From NCBI RefSeq assembly GCF_004137685.1, contig NZ_QYBB01000025.1, forward strand, positions 1-64,000: a stretch of 64,000 nucleotides of DNA, written 5' to 3'. The position numbers and the translations under genes were made by a program. Each line of letters starts with the position of its first letter. Positions within the stretch are counted from its first letter, which is position 1. Positions 34,344-43,601 of this stretch are shown piece after piece. Under the pieces are notes generated by a model that saw nothing but the letters and a program-made list of their open reading frames with translations, was not told the DNA's origin and did not search any database. Source of the stretch: Lichenibacterium minor (GTDB taxonomy: Bacteria; Pseudomonadota; Alphaproteobacteria; Rhizobiales; Beijerinckiaceae).

Positions 34344-35467
34344 GGGATCTGCTCCTTCGCGTAGCGATAAGCCCGGAAGGTGCTGTTCTGCAGGCCCCCG
34401 GCATAGCGTCGCGCGCCGCCCTCCGGATATTCGGCGAACCAGGGCATCACGTAGTCCCACACCGTGTCGCCCCCCGGCGTCACCTCGAACAGGCGGCCGA
34501 AGGGCGACTCGCAGACCAGCGTGTTGCCGTTCGGCAGGCGCTGGGCACTGCCCATGTAGGGGGCGAAGAAGGCGGGCCGCATCGGGTCGACATACTGCCA
34601 GACCACTTCGCCGGTGCCGGGCTCGACCTCGATGACGCGGGAATGGGGCGAGGTGACGCCCGGGCGCAGGTTGCCGTTGTCGAAGACCAAGATGGCGCCG
34701 GACGGCAATTCCACGGGCGTGTGTTGCTGCGCCACCGTGTCGTGCCGGATCGCCCACGCCACGGCACCGGTGGCGCGCTCGACCCCGAGCACGCCCGAGG
34801 TCGTGCGCAGGCTCATCAGCACGAGGCCGCCGCGCGTCGTGCCGACGCCGTTGATCAACGGCCAGTGATAGCGGTCGAAGATCGGGTGGATGGGATAATC
34901 GGCGGGGTCGAGGTGCTCCCAGGATCGCCATTCCCAGATCGTCCGCCCGGCGCGGTCAACCTGCTTGACGACGTCGCCGTAGACCGTGCCGTCCGGCAGG
35001 TCGTTGCGCGACGAGCCGCCCGCGACGCGGCGGGCAGCCTCGGCCGGCATGGGCTCGGCCACGGTGTAGAGCAGGCTGCCGTCGTCGAGCCATTGGGCGT
35101 CGTGGTGGTGGCCGAGGTCCTCGTGCTGCCAGACGACCTCGCCCTTCGGCGTCACCTCGAGGAACAGCCCCCCGTGCCACAGCGGCCAGGCGGGGTAGAT
35201 CTCGGGAGAATCCGGATGGCTGCCGTTGTAACCGAGGTTGCCGTTGGGCAGCAGCACGGCATGACGGCCGGGGCGCACCGGAAGGGCCCACTCATGCGCG
35301 ACCGTACCGTCGATGTCGACGAGGTAGACCCTGCCGCCGCCCGTCTGCGGTGCCACGAGGGTGTAGCCGCCGAAGCTTCGTGCGCGGTCGAGCGCCACGA
35401 GGCCGGTGCCGCGGCGGCGGTCGGTCACCTGATCGATTTGGCCGCCCGCGTGATGATGAGACGCCAT
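34334..35467 (-). CDS. Arylsulfotransferase (ASST)-like beta-propeller protein
   Basis: About 377 residues from ATG 35467, which has GAGG nine bases upstream. Repeated blade motifs are visible: GRVYLVDIDGTVAHEW, LFLEVTPKGEVVWQHEDLGH, SAQRLPNGNTLVCESPFGRL and FEVTPGGDTVWDYVMPWF. HHDAQWLDDGSLLY resembles the ASST histidine region. ASST enzymes move sulfate between phenolic esters and phenols through a sulfo-histidine, normally in the periplasm. Here I see no signal peptide, so a cytoplasmic role or a different activity is possible. It leads the transporter operon and faces a LacI regulator across a perfect operator. Confidence 0.75.
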   Translation of the reverse strand: MASHHHAGGQIDQVTDRRRGTGLVALDRARSFGGYTLVAPQTGGGRVYLVDIDGTVAHEWALPVRPGRHAVLLPNGNLGYNGSHPDSPEIYPAWPLWHGGLFLEVTPKGEVVWQHEDLGHHHDAQWLDDGSLLYTVAEPMPAEAARRVAGGSSRNDLPDGTVYGDVVKQVDRAGRTIWEWRSWEHLDPADYPIHPIFDRYHWPLINGVGTTRGGLVLMSLRTTSGVLGVERATGAVAWAIRHDTVAQQHTPVELPSGAILVFDNGNLRPGVTSPHSRVIEVEPGTGEVVWQYVDPMRPAFFAPYMGSAQRLPNGNTLVCESPFGRLFEVTPGGDTVWDYVMPWFAEYPEGGARRYAGGLQNSTFRAYRYAKEQIPWL

Positions 35468-35524
35468 CGTTCCAACCTCGAGGTGAGCGGCGACGCCTTC
35501 GGACCCATCGGTCCAGCCCCGCTT

Positions 35525-35538
35525 GCAAATCGATTTGC
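35525..35538. promoter_or_regulatory. LacI-type operator
   Basis: GCAAATCGATTTGC, a perfect 14-base palindrome with the central CG typical of LacI/GalR sites. It lies 8-21 bases downstream of the -10 box of the ASST operon and between the two divergent genes. Confidence 0.8.
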
Positions 35539-35545
35539 TATCGGG

Positions 35546-35575
35546 ATCAGACACGGACAGAGTGCATCCGGTCAA
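35546..35575 (-). promoter_or_regulatory. Promoter of the ASST-ABC operon
   Basis: TTGACC (minus strand 35575-35570) and TCTGAT (35551-35546) with an 18-base spacer. The LacI-type palindrome falls over the predicted transcription start. Confidence 0.5.
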
Positions 35576-35628
35576 GCGCGCGCGGGGCGCAAATTATGAG
35601 CTTCACGCGAGTACAGCGGGCAGCCTCG

Positions 35629-36702
35629 ATGACTAGTCGGCAAGCAGATAGATCAGAACAGCGTCAGGTTTCACGGGCCTGCCGGGTATCCATCGTGGAT
35701 GTGGCGAAAGCCGCAGGCGTGTCGGCCACGACCGTGTCGCATGCGATGAGCGGTCGACGCCCCGTGGAAGCGGGCACGCGGCGACGGATCGCGGAGGCGG
35801 CGGAGCGGCTCGGCTACGTTCCAGACGCGCGGGCGCGCGGCTTGAGGACCGGGCGGGCCGACGCCATCGCGATCCTGTCCTCCATGCCGGCCGGCGTGTC
35901 GGGCGGCGCGTCGCGCCTCGGCTTCCTGATGGAGATCGCCGCCGCGGCTGCCGCGGCGGCGCTGGAGCGCGGGCTGGCGCTCGTGCTGGTGCCCTCGGTC
36001 GAGCGCGGGCCGGTCGATGCCGCGACGCCGCTGATCGATCGCCTGCAGGTCGACGGCGCCCTCCTGGTCGAGCCCGCCGCCGAGGACCCCGAACTGGCGC
36101 GGCTCCTGCGCCGCCGCATACCCGTCGTGACGATCGGGCGGCCCCCGGACGGCGCCACGGCGGGGGTCGCCTCCGTCGACCTGCGCTCAGGCGACACGAT
36201 GCGGCTGCTGCTGGACCATCTCGCGGCGCAGGGCTCCACCCGGATCGCCCTCATGGTCGGCGCGGCGCGGCGCACCTCGCACGTCGAGGGCGAGGCGGTC
36301 CATCGCGCGTTTTCGGCGTCGCGCGGCGCGCCGCCCGTGGTGATGCGCCTCGACGAGGCGGCCGGTATCGCAGCGGGGCGGGCCGCCACCCTGGAACTCA
36401 TGCGGCTCCACCCGGACACCGATGCGATCTGCGCGCCGGTCGACGCCTTCGCGATCGGGGCCTTGTCGGCCCTGGCCGAATTGGGCGTCCCCGTCCCCGG
36501 GCGGGTGCGGGTCGTCACGCGCTACGACGGCATCCTGGCCCGGACCGCGTCGCCCGGGCTCACGGCCGTCGACCTCCAGCTCGACGCCGTCGCGGCCGCC
36601 GCGGTCGCGCTGCTGCTGGACCGCATCGAAGGGGGCTCGCGCGGCTCGGCGGCGGCGCCCGATGCGCGGCTCATGGTGCGCGGGTCGTCGCAAAGGGCAT
36701 GA
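35629..36702 (+). CDS. LacI family transcriptional regulator
   Basis: About 357 residues from ATG 35629; ATG 35596 is an alternative. The N-terminal LacI helix-turn-helix reads VSIVDVAKAAGVSATTVSHA followed by GYVPDARARGLRTG, the hinge that contacts the operator centre. The periplasmic-binding-like sensor domain (FLMEIAAAAAAAALERGLAL, DRLQVDGALLVEPAAEDPEL, DAICAPVDAFAIGALSALAE) follows. It is divergent from the ASST-ABC operon and most likely represses it through the palindrome at 35525-35538. LacI regulators usually sense sugars, so the effector may be a sulfated or phenolic glycoside; this is speculation. Confidence 0.88.
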   Translation: MTSRQADRSEQRQVSRACRVSIVDVAKAAGVSATTVSHAMSGRRPVEAGTRRRIAEAAERLGYVPDARARGLRTGRADAIAILSSMPAGVSGGASRLGFLMEIAAAAAAAALERGLALVLVPSVERGPVDAATPLIDRLQVDGALLVEPAAEDPELARLLRRRIPVVTIGRPPDGATAGVASVDLRSGDTMRLLLDHLAAQGSTRIALMVGAARRTSHVEGEAVHRAFSASRGAPPVVMRLDEAAGIAAGRAATLELMRLHPDTDAICAPVDAFAIGALSALAELGVPVPGRVRVVTRYDGILARTASPGLTAVDLQLDAVAAAAVALLLDRIEGGSRGSAAAPDARLMVRGSSQRA

Positions 36703-36923
36703 TGGCGGCGATCGAACAGGCTGACGGGTGGCCGGTGCGAAGGCGTGCGGCCGCCCGCACGGCGTGATCCGTCGGAGATGCGCCCTGCGACGTCCACATG
36801 ACGGCTTCGCGATGCGGGTGCCGGCCTCGCTCCGACGCCGCGCGGGCTCGTGGCACGGGAACCGGCCTCTTCGGCCGGCTGGCCGATCGGCATGTCTGGC
36901 GACCGTGACGAGGCGTCGTGGCA

Positions 36924-37730
36924 TCACACCAGCATGGCGGCGCCGCGGTCGAGATAGGTGTCGAGGAACTGGTCGAGCCGCGGATGGCGCGGCTTGCGGA
37001 ACACCTCCTGCGGAGTGCCGCGGAGGAGGATCCGGCCCCCGTCGAGAAAGGCCACCTGCTGCCCCACCGAGGCCGCGAAGCCGATCTCGTGGCTGACCAC
37101 CACCATGGTCATGCCGTCGGCCGCGAGCCGCCGCATCACGTTCAGGACCTCGCCGGTCAGTTCGGGGTCGAGCGACGAGGTCGGCTCGTCGAACAGCATC
37201 AGGCGCGGCTCCAGCGCCAGGGCGCGCGCGATGGCGACGCGTTGCTGCTGGCCGCCGGACAGCTGCGACGGATAATGTCCCGCCCGCCCTTCCAGCCCCA
37301 CCGTCCGGAGCTGCGCCATGGCCCGAGCCTCGGCTTCGGCCCGCTCGAGGCGCCGCACGACGCGCAACGCCGCCGCGACATTGCCGAGCGCCGTCATGTG
37401 GGGCCACAGGTTGAACTGCTGGAACACCATGCCGATGCCGGACCGCACGGCGCGGATTCGGGCAGCCGGGAGACGGCGCCGGCCCTCGGGCGTGTCGACG
37501 AAGCCCAGCGGCTCGCCGCCCACCAGCACGGTCCCGGCGCTGGCTTCCTCCAGGAAGGCCATGCAGCGCAGCAGCGTGCTTTTGCCCGACCCCGAGGGTC
37601 CCACGAGGCAGGTCACGGCGCCGGCCGGCACGTCGAGGTCGATGCCGGACAGCACCTCGTGATCGCCGAACCGCTTGACGAGGCCACGCACCGACAGCGC
37701 GGCCCCGACGGTCGCAGCCGCCGTCGTCAT
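36924..37730 (-). CDS. Polar amino acid ABC transporter ATPase
   Basis: 268 residues from ATG 37730. Walker A GPSGSGKSTLLRCMAFLEEA, VFQQFNLWPHMTALGNV, signature LSGGQQQRVAIARALAL, LMLFDEPTSSLDPELTGEVL and VVSHEIGFA are those of the GlnQ/HisP/TcyC group for polar amino acids, including cystine. It overlaps the preceding permease by four bases. It is the last gene of the operon. Confidence 0.92.
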   Translation of the reverse strand: MTTAAATVGAALSVRGLVKRFGDHEVLSGIDLDVPAGAVTCLVGPSGSGKSTLLRCMAFLEEASAGTVLVGGEPLGFVDTPEGRRRLPAARIRAVRSGIGMVFQQFNLWPHMTALGNVAAALRVVRRLERAEAEARAMAQLRTVGLEGRAGHYPSQLSGGQQQRVAIARALALEPRLMLFDEPTSSLDPELTGEVLNVMRRLAADGMTMVVVSHEIGFAASVGQQVAFLDGGRILLRGTPQEVFRKPRHPRLDQFLDTYLDRGAAMLV

Positions 37731-38392
37731 GGTGCCGCAACCCCGAACCGCGCCAGCCGCGCTTCCGCGAAGCGGCCGAGGACCCCGCAGCCTTCGACGA
37801 GGCCCCAGTAGAACAGCGCCAGCAGGAACAGGGCCTCGACGAAGCGGTAGCTTTCCGAGCCGATGGCGCTGATCGCCATGGTGAGCTCCGGGACCGTGAT
37901 GACAGACAATACCGCGGTCTCCTTCAGCAGCAGGATCGTCATGTTGACAAGCGCGGGCAGGACCACCGCAGCCACTTCGGGGATCTCGACCCGCAGCAAC
38001 GTTTGGGCGTGGGTGAAGCCGAGGCAGGCCGCCGCCTCGACATGTCCGGGCGGTACCGCCGCGAAGCCGCCGCGGATGATCTCGCTGTAATAGGCCGCGC
38101 CATAGACAGTCAGGGCGAGGAGGCCCGCCGGCACGGGGTCGAGCGACAGGCCGACATAGGGACCCCCATAGTAGAGGAGGAAGAGTTGCACCAGGAAGGG
38201 TGATCCGCGGACCATCTCGATCGAGAACTTCAACGCGAGGTCGACCGGCCGGGGTCCGAACCGACGCGCGAGGGCGATGCCGACCCCCCCCGCGACGCCG
38301 AGGATCGCGCTCGCCGCCCAGATCCACGCCGTGACGGCCGCCGCCCCCAGGACGGCGGGCAATTGAGCGACGATGAAAGACGGGTCGAGCAT
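37727..38392 (-). CDS. Polar amino acid ABC transporter permease
   Basis: About 221 residues from ATG 38392. HisM/GlnP-type permease: FSIEMVRGSPFLVQLFLLYY, YGAAYYSEIIRGGFAAVPPG and HVEAAACLGFTHAQTLLRVE, the EAA loop. Five membrane segments. It probably forms a heterodimer with the permease encoded upstream; their stop and start overlap (TGATG). Confidence 0.9.
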   Translation of the reverse strand: MLDPSFIVAQLPAVLGAAAVTAWIWAASAILGVAGGVGIALARRFGPRPVDLALKFSIEMVRGSPFLVQLFLLYYGGPYVGLSLDPVPAGLLALTVYGAAYYSEIIRGGFAAVPPGHVEAAACLGFTHAQTLLRVEIPEVAAVVLPALVNMTILLLKETAVLSVITVPELTMAISAIGSESYRFVEALFLLALFYWGLVEGCGVLGRFAEARLARFGVAAP

Positions 38393-39033
38393 CACGCGCG
38401 CCCCCAGCGCGAGCGTCGCTCCAGCGCGTGGCCGAGACCGGCGATCCCCCAGTCGACCGCGATGTAGAGGGCTCCGGCCGTGGCGTAGATGGGCAGCGGG
38501 CGGTAGGTCGAGGCCGCGAGGTCCTGCGCCATCCGGGTCAGTTCGACGACCCCCACGACGGACACGAGCGACGAAGCCTTCAGGATCATGATGGCCTCGC
38601 TGACCAGCGACGGCAGGGTCAGCTTGACGGCGATCGGGACGCGGATGCGCCAGAAGAGCTGCACGGGCGTGAGACCCACCATGTCGGCGGCCTCGACGAG
38701 CCCGCGCGGTACGCCCGCGAAGCCGCCCCGCAGGGTTTCGGCTTGGTAGGCCGCGGTGCACAGCGTCAGGCCGATGGCGGCCGCCACGATGCCGGGCAGG
38801 TCGATGCCGACGGACGGGAGGAGGTTGTAGATCAGCAGCAGCTGGACCAGCAGGGGGACGCCGCGGAAGAAGCTCACGAAGGCGCGCGCCGGCATCGAAA
38901 GGGCCCGCCGGCGCGACAGCATCGCGGTCGCGACGGCGAGCCCGACGGCGAGCCCGGCCACGATCGACACGGCACTCAACGCAACCGTGTATCCGGTGGC
39001 CTCGACGAGCAGCCGGAACAGCGCGGGGTTCAC
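38392..39033 (-). CDS. Polar amino acid ABC transporter permease
   Basis: 213 residues from GTG 39033. Same family: FVSFFRGVPLLVQLLLIYNL, AAYQAETLRGGFAGVPRGLV and EAADMVGLTPVQLFWRIRVP. Second half of the membrane channel. Confidence 0.9.
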   Translation of the reverse strand: MNPALFRLLVEATGYTVALSAVSIVAGLAVGLAVATAMLSRRRALSMPARAFVSFFRGVPLLVQLLLIYNLLPSVGIDLPGIVAAAIGLTLCTAAYQAETLRGGFAGVPRGLVEAADMVGLTPVQLFWRIRVPIAVKLTLPSLVSEAIMILKASSLVSVVGVVELTRMAQDLAASTYRPLPIYATAGALYIAVDWGIAGLGHALERRSRWGRA

Positions 39034-39055
39034 GCGCGGGCCGGGCCGAAGGACG

Positions 39056-39883
39056 TCAAAGCTCCGGGGCCGTCACGGCGTCGGGCGTGTCGGAGGCGGC
39101 ACCGAACCATTTCTTCTGCAGGGCCGCGAGGCGTCCGTCGGCCTTCATCTTGACGATCCCGGCCGACAGGGCGTCGGCCAGCGTCGCCGACTCGGGCGCC
39201 TTGGGGATGAGGTATCCGAAATAGGACTTCGGGCCGAAGGGGGGCTCAACCACCGCGAAGGTGTCGGGGCGCTGCTTCGCCACATAAGCGATATTGGTAT
39301 AGGAGTTGGCCACTGCGGCGATGCGGCCCGCCGCCAGGTCCGCGTAGGCATCGGTGTTCCCGACGTACTCGCGGATCGTCACGGGCTGGCCGAGGGTCTT
39401 GGCATAATCCTGCAGTTGGGCGAGTTGGGACGACGCCTTGCCGGCCCCGACCGTCTTGCCGGAGATGTCGGCGGGCTTGGCCAGGTCGGCTTCGTTCGGC
39501 CGCTTCAGCAACGCATCGGTGGCGTCGGCTATCGGCGGCAGAAAGCGGTAGCGCTCCATGCGGGCCTTCGTGATGGTGACGGGGCCGGCCACCACGTCGA
39601 ACTTGCCTGCCTGGAGGCCGGGAAGCACGCCCTCCCAGGGCAGGGCGACCCACTGGATCTTCAACCCCATGTCCTTCCCCAGGGCCTCGAACAGGTCGAC
39701 GTTGAGCCCGACGTGCTGACCGGCGTCGATGAAGTCGAAGGGCGCGAAGGCGGTCTCGGTGCCGACCTTGAGCGTTCCTGTGGCCCGCACCCTGGCGAGC
39801 GCGTCGTCAGCGCGGGCGGTCCCCGAGGCGATGCCCAGGAGGGTCAGGCCGAACGCGGCCTTGAGGAACAGTCGCTTCGTCAT
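39056..39883 (-). CDS. Polar amino acid ABC transporter substrate-binding protein
   Basis: About 275 residues from ATG 39883. A signal peptide (MTKRLFLKAAFGLTLLGIAS...ARA) is followed by an SBP_bac_3 fold: GTLKVGTETAFAPFDFIDAG, GLNVDLFEALGKDMGL, LQAGKFDVVAGPVTITKARM and GPKSYFGYLIPKAPES. The family binds polar amino acids; cystine and S-substituted cysteines are among its ligands. It is the first gene of the operon and lies 116 bases from a divergent flavin monooxygenase, suggesting import of the monooxygenase substrate. Confidence 0.9.
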   Translation of the reverse strand: MTKRLFLKAAFGLTLLGIASGTARADDALARVRATGTLKVGTETAFAPFDFIDAGQHVGLNVDLFEALGKDMGLKIQWVALPWEGVLPGLQAGKFDVVAGPVTITKARMERYRFLPPIADATDALLKRPNEADLAKPADISGKTVGAGKASSQLAQLQDYAKTLGQPVTIREYVGNTDAYADLAAGRIAAVANSYTNIAYVAKQRPDTFAVVEPPFGPKSYFGYLIPKAPESATLADALSAGIVKMKADGRLAALQKKWFGAASDTPDAVTAPEL

Positions 39884-39999
39884 TGCGGTCTCGCCCTTCG
39901 TTGGCTGCATTCAGGCTTAAGCTATGCAGGACGCATGCCGACGGGAGAGGCGCGGTCGCGCGAGTCTTGCATGCGGGATCGGTTCCACCGGAGAATCCC

Positions 40000-41334
40000 A
40001 TGCCCCGCCCCGACCGCATGAAGCTCGGTACCTTTGTCTACACCTACGGCTTTCACCCGGCGAGCTGGATGCACCCGGGCAGCGATGTCGGCGCAGCGAA
40101 CAGCTTTGCCCACATGCTGAACGTCGCACGCCTGTCCGAGGCGGCCAAGTTCGACTTCATGTTCATGGCGGATTCGCCCGCCGCCGCGGTCGGCGACCCG
40201 GAAGCGCTGGCCCGTCAGCCCAACAAGATGAACCGGTTCGAGCCGCTGACGCTGATCTCGGCGCTGGCCGTGGCGACGGAGCGGCTCGGCCTCGTGGCCA
40301 CCGCCTCGACGAGTTATTACGAGCCCTACAACCTCGCCCGCATCTTCGCCTCGATCGACCACTTGAGCGGCGGCCGCGCCTGCTGGAACGTCGTCACCTC
40401 GGACCACGACGAGACCGGCTACAACTTCAACCGCCGCGGCCTCGATCCCCATGCGGTGCGCTACGCGCGGGCGCGCGAGTTCGTGGACGTGTGCTTCGGC
40501 CTGTGGGACAGCTTCGACGACGACGCGCTGCTGCTCGACCGGGAGCGAGGGATCTACCACGATCCCCGAAAGCTCCGCGCCCTCGACCACGTGGGCGAGC
40601 ACTTCCAGGTACGCGGACCGCTCAACATCGCCAGCACCCCGCAGGGACGGCCCGTGATCGCCCAGGCGGGAGGATCGGAGGCGGGCATCGCGCTCGCGGC
40701 CGAGACCGCCGAGATCGTGTTCGGCCTCGCCTCCGACATCGGCAGGAGCCGCGTCTTCTATGCCACGCTGAAAGCCCGCATGGCCGCCTTCGGTCGCGAC
40801 CCCGACGGGTTGAAGGTGATGCCCGGCGTCGTGGTCAACGTCGGCCGGACGCGGGCCGAGGCGCGCGCCAAGGTGGATTTCATGCTGGAGCGGCTGCACC
40901 CGGACGTCGGGCGGCTGATGCTGTCCGAGTTCCTGGAAGCTGACCTGCGCGGCGTCCCGCTCGACGCGCCCCTGCCGGAGGATCGCCTGCCGGCAGCCCC
41001 CAAGGGCTCGCGCGCGCTGTTCGAGGAGCTGACGGCCTTCGTGCGAAGCGGCCGTACCGTGGGCGAGCTGATCCGCCTCTACGCCGAGAAGCACACCGGC
41101 AACGGCATCACCGGCACGGCGGCGGACGTGGCCGACGTCATGGAGGAGTGGTTCGAAACGCGGGCCGCCGACGGCTTCATCCTGATGCTGCCGACGCTGC
41201 CGGCGTCGCTGCAGGACTTCACCGAGCTCGTCGTGCCGGAACTGCGCCGCCGCGGCCTGTTCCGGGACGAGTACGAGGGGATGACGCTGCGCGAGAACCT
41301 CGGGGTGCCGCGACCGCGAGGGCGGGCCGGGTGA
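40000..41334 (+). CDS. FMN-dependent monooxygenase, NtaA/SnaA/DszA family
   Basis: About 444 residues from ATG 40000, with GGAG seven bases upstream. A bacterial luciferase-like TIM barrel of the long NtaA/SnaA/SoxA(DszA) subfamily: KLGTFVYTYGFHPASW, VATASTSYYEPYNLARIFAS, DHLSGGRACWNVVTSDHDET, YNFNRRGLDPHAVRYARARE, GRPVIAQAGGSEAG and late TLPASLQDFTELVVPELRRR. It needs reduced FMN from a separate reductase, which is not seen in this window. Members oxidise nitrilotriacetate, dibenzothiophene sulfone or S-succinocysteine-type compounds. Next to an amino acid importer, attack on a sulfur- or nitrogen-containing amino acid derivative is likely. Confidence 0.88.
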   Translation: MPRPDRMKLGTFVYTYGFHPASWMHPGSDVGAANSFAHMLNVARLSEAAKFDFMFMADSPAAAVGDPEALARQPNKMNRFEPLTLISALAVATERLGLVATASTSYYEPYNLARIFASIDHLSGGRACWNVVTSDHDETGYNFNRRGLDPHAVRYARAREFVDVCFGLWDSFDDDALLLDRERGIYHDPRKLRALDHVGEHFQVRGPLNIASTPQGRPVIAQAGGSEAGIALAAETAEIVFGLASDIGRSRVFYATLKARMAAFGRDPDGLKVMPGVVVNVGRTRAEARAKVDFMLERLHPDVGRLMLSEFLEADLRGVPLDAPLPEDRLPAAPKGSRALFEELTAFVRSGRTVGELIRLYAEKHTGNGITGTAADVADVMEEWFETRAADGFILMLPTLPASLQDFTELVVPELRRRGLFRDEYEGMTLRENLGVPRPRGRAG

Positions 41335-41370
41335 GGATCCGCGGACGGGCGCATCGGGACCGGCCGGCCC

Positions 41371-41931
41371 TTACGAAGGCTGGATCACCACTCCGATGGC
41401 CTCCGCAGCCCCGTCGTGCGCGGCGATCTCCATCGTGCCCTCGAACAGGATCGCGTCGCCCGGTCCGAGCACGACGCCGCCGGCCAGAAGGCTGCCTTTC
41501 CGGCAGACCACCACAGCCGTGCCGCTTTCGGCGTCGAGCGTCGCCGGCCTGGCGACGTTCATCCGCCGCATGGAGTGGATGAACCGTCCCCGTCGCGTCA
41601 TCACGTTGAGGTCCGTCACCCGGCCGCCGAGGAGGCGCCCCGTGCAGGGCGCATCGGCCGCGAAGCCGAAGGGTGGGGAGGCCGCCGTGAGGCGCACCGG
41701 CGCGTCTCCGCCGACCGCCAGTTCGAGGCCATCGCCGGTCAGCACCGCCAGCGTCCGGTCGACCTTCGGAAAATTCGAGAAAGGCCCGTCCGCCGCCACC
41801 AGCGCCATGCTGACGCGCCACTCGAAGGCGTCAAGGCCGGCACCGGGTGGGTGGACGGCGATCTCCATCGTCTCGCCACCGCCGTTCTTCCAAGGCGTGC
41901 GGCGGCCTTCCGCGGCCCGGACGATCCTCAC
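41371..41931 (-). CDS. hutD: HutD family protein
   Basis: 186 residues from GTG 41931, overlapping the hutU stop (GTGA). A cupin-type protein with the HutD signature TPWKNGGGETMEIAVHPPGA, FEWRVSMALVAADGPFSNFP and VDRTLAVLTGDGLELAV, then DLNVMTRRGRF. HutD is not an enzyme of histidine breakdown; it is thought to act as a governor that limits excess hut expression. It is the last gene of hutIHGUD. Confidence 0.9.
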   Translation of the reverse strand: MRIVRAAEGRRTPWKNGGGETMEIAVHPPGAGLDAFEWRVSMALVAADGPFSNFPKVDRTLAVLTGDGLELAVGGDAPVRLTAASPPFGFAADAPCTGRLLGGRVTDLNVMTRRGRFIHSMRRMNVARPATLDAESGTAVVVCRKGSLLAGGVVLGPGDAILFEGTMEIAAHDGAAEAIGVVIQPS

Positions 41932-43592
41932 AGGATGCCCGGCAGGTCGAGGCCCTGGGCACGCGCGCAGGCGAGCGCGTCGGGATACCCGGCATCTGCG
42001 TGACGCATCACGCCGGTGGCGGGATCGTTCCACAGCACGCGGCCGATGCGGGCCGCGGCCTCGGGCGTGCCGTCCGCGACGACGACCATGCCGGCGTGCT
42101 GCGAGAACCCCATGCCGACGCCGCCGCCGTGGTGCAGCGACACCCAGGTGGCGCCGGACGCGCAGTTGAGCAGCGCGTTGAGCAACGGCCAGTCCGACAC
42201 AGCGTCCGAGCCGTCGCGCATGCCCTCGGTTTCGCGGTTGGGCGACGCGACCGAGCCGGAGTCGAGGTGGTCCCGCCCGATCACCACCGGGGCCTTCAGC
42301 TCGCCCCGCGCCACCATCTCGTTGAAGGCGAGGCCGAGCCGGTGGCGGTCGCCCAGGCCCACCCAGCAGATGCGCGCCGGCAAGCCCTGGAATCGGATTC
42401 GCGTCTGGGCCATGTCGAGCCAATGGTGGAGGTGAGCGTCGTCGGGCATCAGCTCCTTCACCTTGGCGTCCGTGCGGAAGATGTCCTCGGGGTCGCCCGA
42501 CAGCGCACACCAGCGGAACGGCCCGACGCCGCGACAGAACAGCGGGCGGATGTAAGCCGGCACGAAGCCCGGGAACGCGAAGGCGTCGGCGACGCCCTCC
42601 TCCAGCGCCATCTGGCGGATGTTGTTGCCGTAATCGACGGTCGGCACGCCTTCGCGATGGAAATCCAGCATGGCGCGGACGTGGGTTGCCATGGAGCTCT
42701 TGGCGGCGGCCGTGACGCCCGCGGGATCGCGGGCGCGCCGGTCCTCCCACTCGGCCAGCGTCCAGCCCTGCGGCAGGTAGCCATTGACGGGGTCGTGCGC
42801 TGAAGTCTGGTCGGTGACGCAGTCGGGGCGGACCCCGCGCCGGTGAATGTCCGGGAACACGTCGGCGGCGTTGCCGAGCAGCGCGATCGATACCGGTTTC
42901 CGGTCCGCCTTGGCGCGATCCAGCATGGCCAGCGCCTCGTCGAGGCTGTCCGCCTGGACGTCCACGTATCCGGTGCGCAGCCGGGCCTCGATGCTGCTCG
43001 GCCGGCATTCCACCGCGAGGCAAGACGCGCCCGCCATGGTGGCGGCGAGCGTCTGGGCACCGCCCATGCCGCCGAGGCCCGCGGTGAGGATCCAGCGGCC
43101 GGCGAGCGAGCCGCCGTAGTGGCGCCGGCCCATCTCGACGAAGGTCTCGTAGGTGCCCTGAACGATGCCCTGGCTGCCGATGTAGATCCAGGAGCCGGCC
43201 GTCATCTGGCCGTACATCATCAGCCCGCGGCGGTCGAGCTCGTTGAAATGCTCCCAGGTGGCCCAGCGCGGCACGAGGTTGGAGTTGGCGATCAGCACGC
43301 GCGGCGCATCGGCGTGGGTGCGGAACACGCCGACAGGCTTGCCCGACTGCACCAAGAGCGTCTCGTCGCCGTCGAGCCGCTTCAGCGCGTGGACCATGCG
43401 GTCGAAGCTGTCCCAGTCGCGCGCCGCCCGGCCGATGCCGCCATAGACCACGAGCTCGCTCGGGCTTTCGGCCACTTCGGCGTCGAGGTTGTTCATCAGC
43501 ATGCGCATGGGCGCCTCGGTCAGCCAGGAGCGGGCCGAGATTTCCGATCCGCGGGGGCTGCGGATGCTGCGGGAGTTGTCGAGGCGGGACAT
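41928..43592 (-). CDS. hutU: Urocanate hydratase
   Basis: 554 residues, the usual length. Family sequences include VQSGKPVGVFRTHADAPRVL, NLVPRWATWEHFNELDRRGL, MYGQMTAGSWIYIGSQGIVQ, GGMGGAQTLAATMAGASCLA and the active-site region SLHHGGGVGMGFSQHAGMV. It adds water to urocanate to give imidazolonepropionate, using NAD as an electrophile. It lies nine bases after hutG. Confidence 0.97.
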   Translation of the reverse strand: MSRLDNSRSIRSPRGSEISARSWLTEAPMRMLMNNLDAEVAESPSELVVYGGIGRAARDWDSFDRMVHALKRLDGDETLLVQSGKPVGVFRTHADAPRVLIANSNLVPRWATWEHFNELDRRGLMMYGQMTAGSWIYIGSQGIVQGTYETFVEMGRRHYGGSLAGRWILTAGLGGMGGAQTLAATMAGASCLAVECRPSSIEARLRTGYVDVQADSLDEALAMLDRAKADRKPVSIALLGNAADVFPDIHRRGVRPDCVTDQTSAHDPVNGYLPQGWTLAEWEDRRARDPAGVTAAAKSSMATHVRAMLDFHREGVPTVDYGNNIRQMALEEGVADAFAFPGFVPAYIRPLFCRGVGPFRWCALSGDPEDIFRTDAKVKELMPDDAHLHHWLDMAQTRIRFQGLPARICWVGLGDRHRLGLAFNEMVARGELKAPVVIGRDHLDSGSVASPNRETEGMRDGSDAVSDWPLLNALLNCASGATWVSLHHGGGVGMGFSQHAGMVVVADGTPEAAARIGRVLWNDPATGVMRHADAGYPDALACARAQGLDLPGIL

Positions 43593-43601
43593 GGCACGTT
43601 C

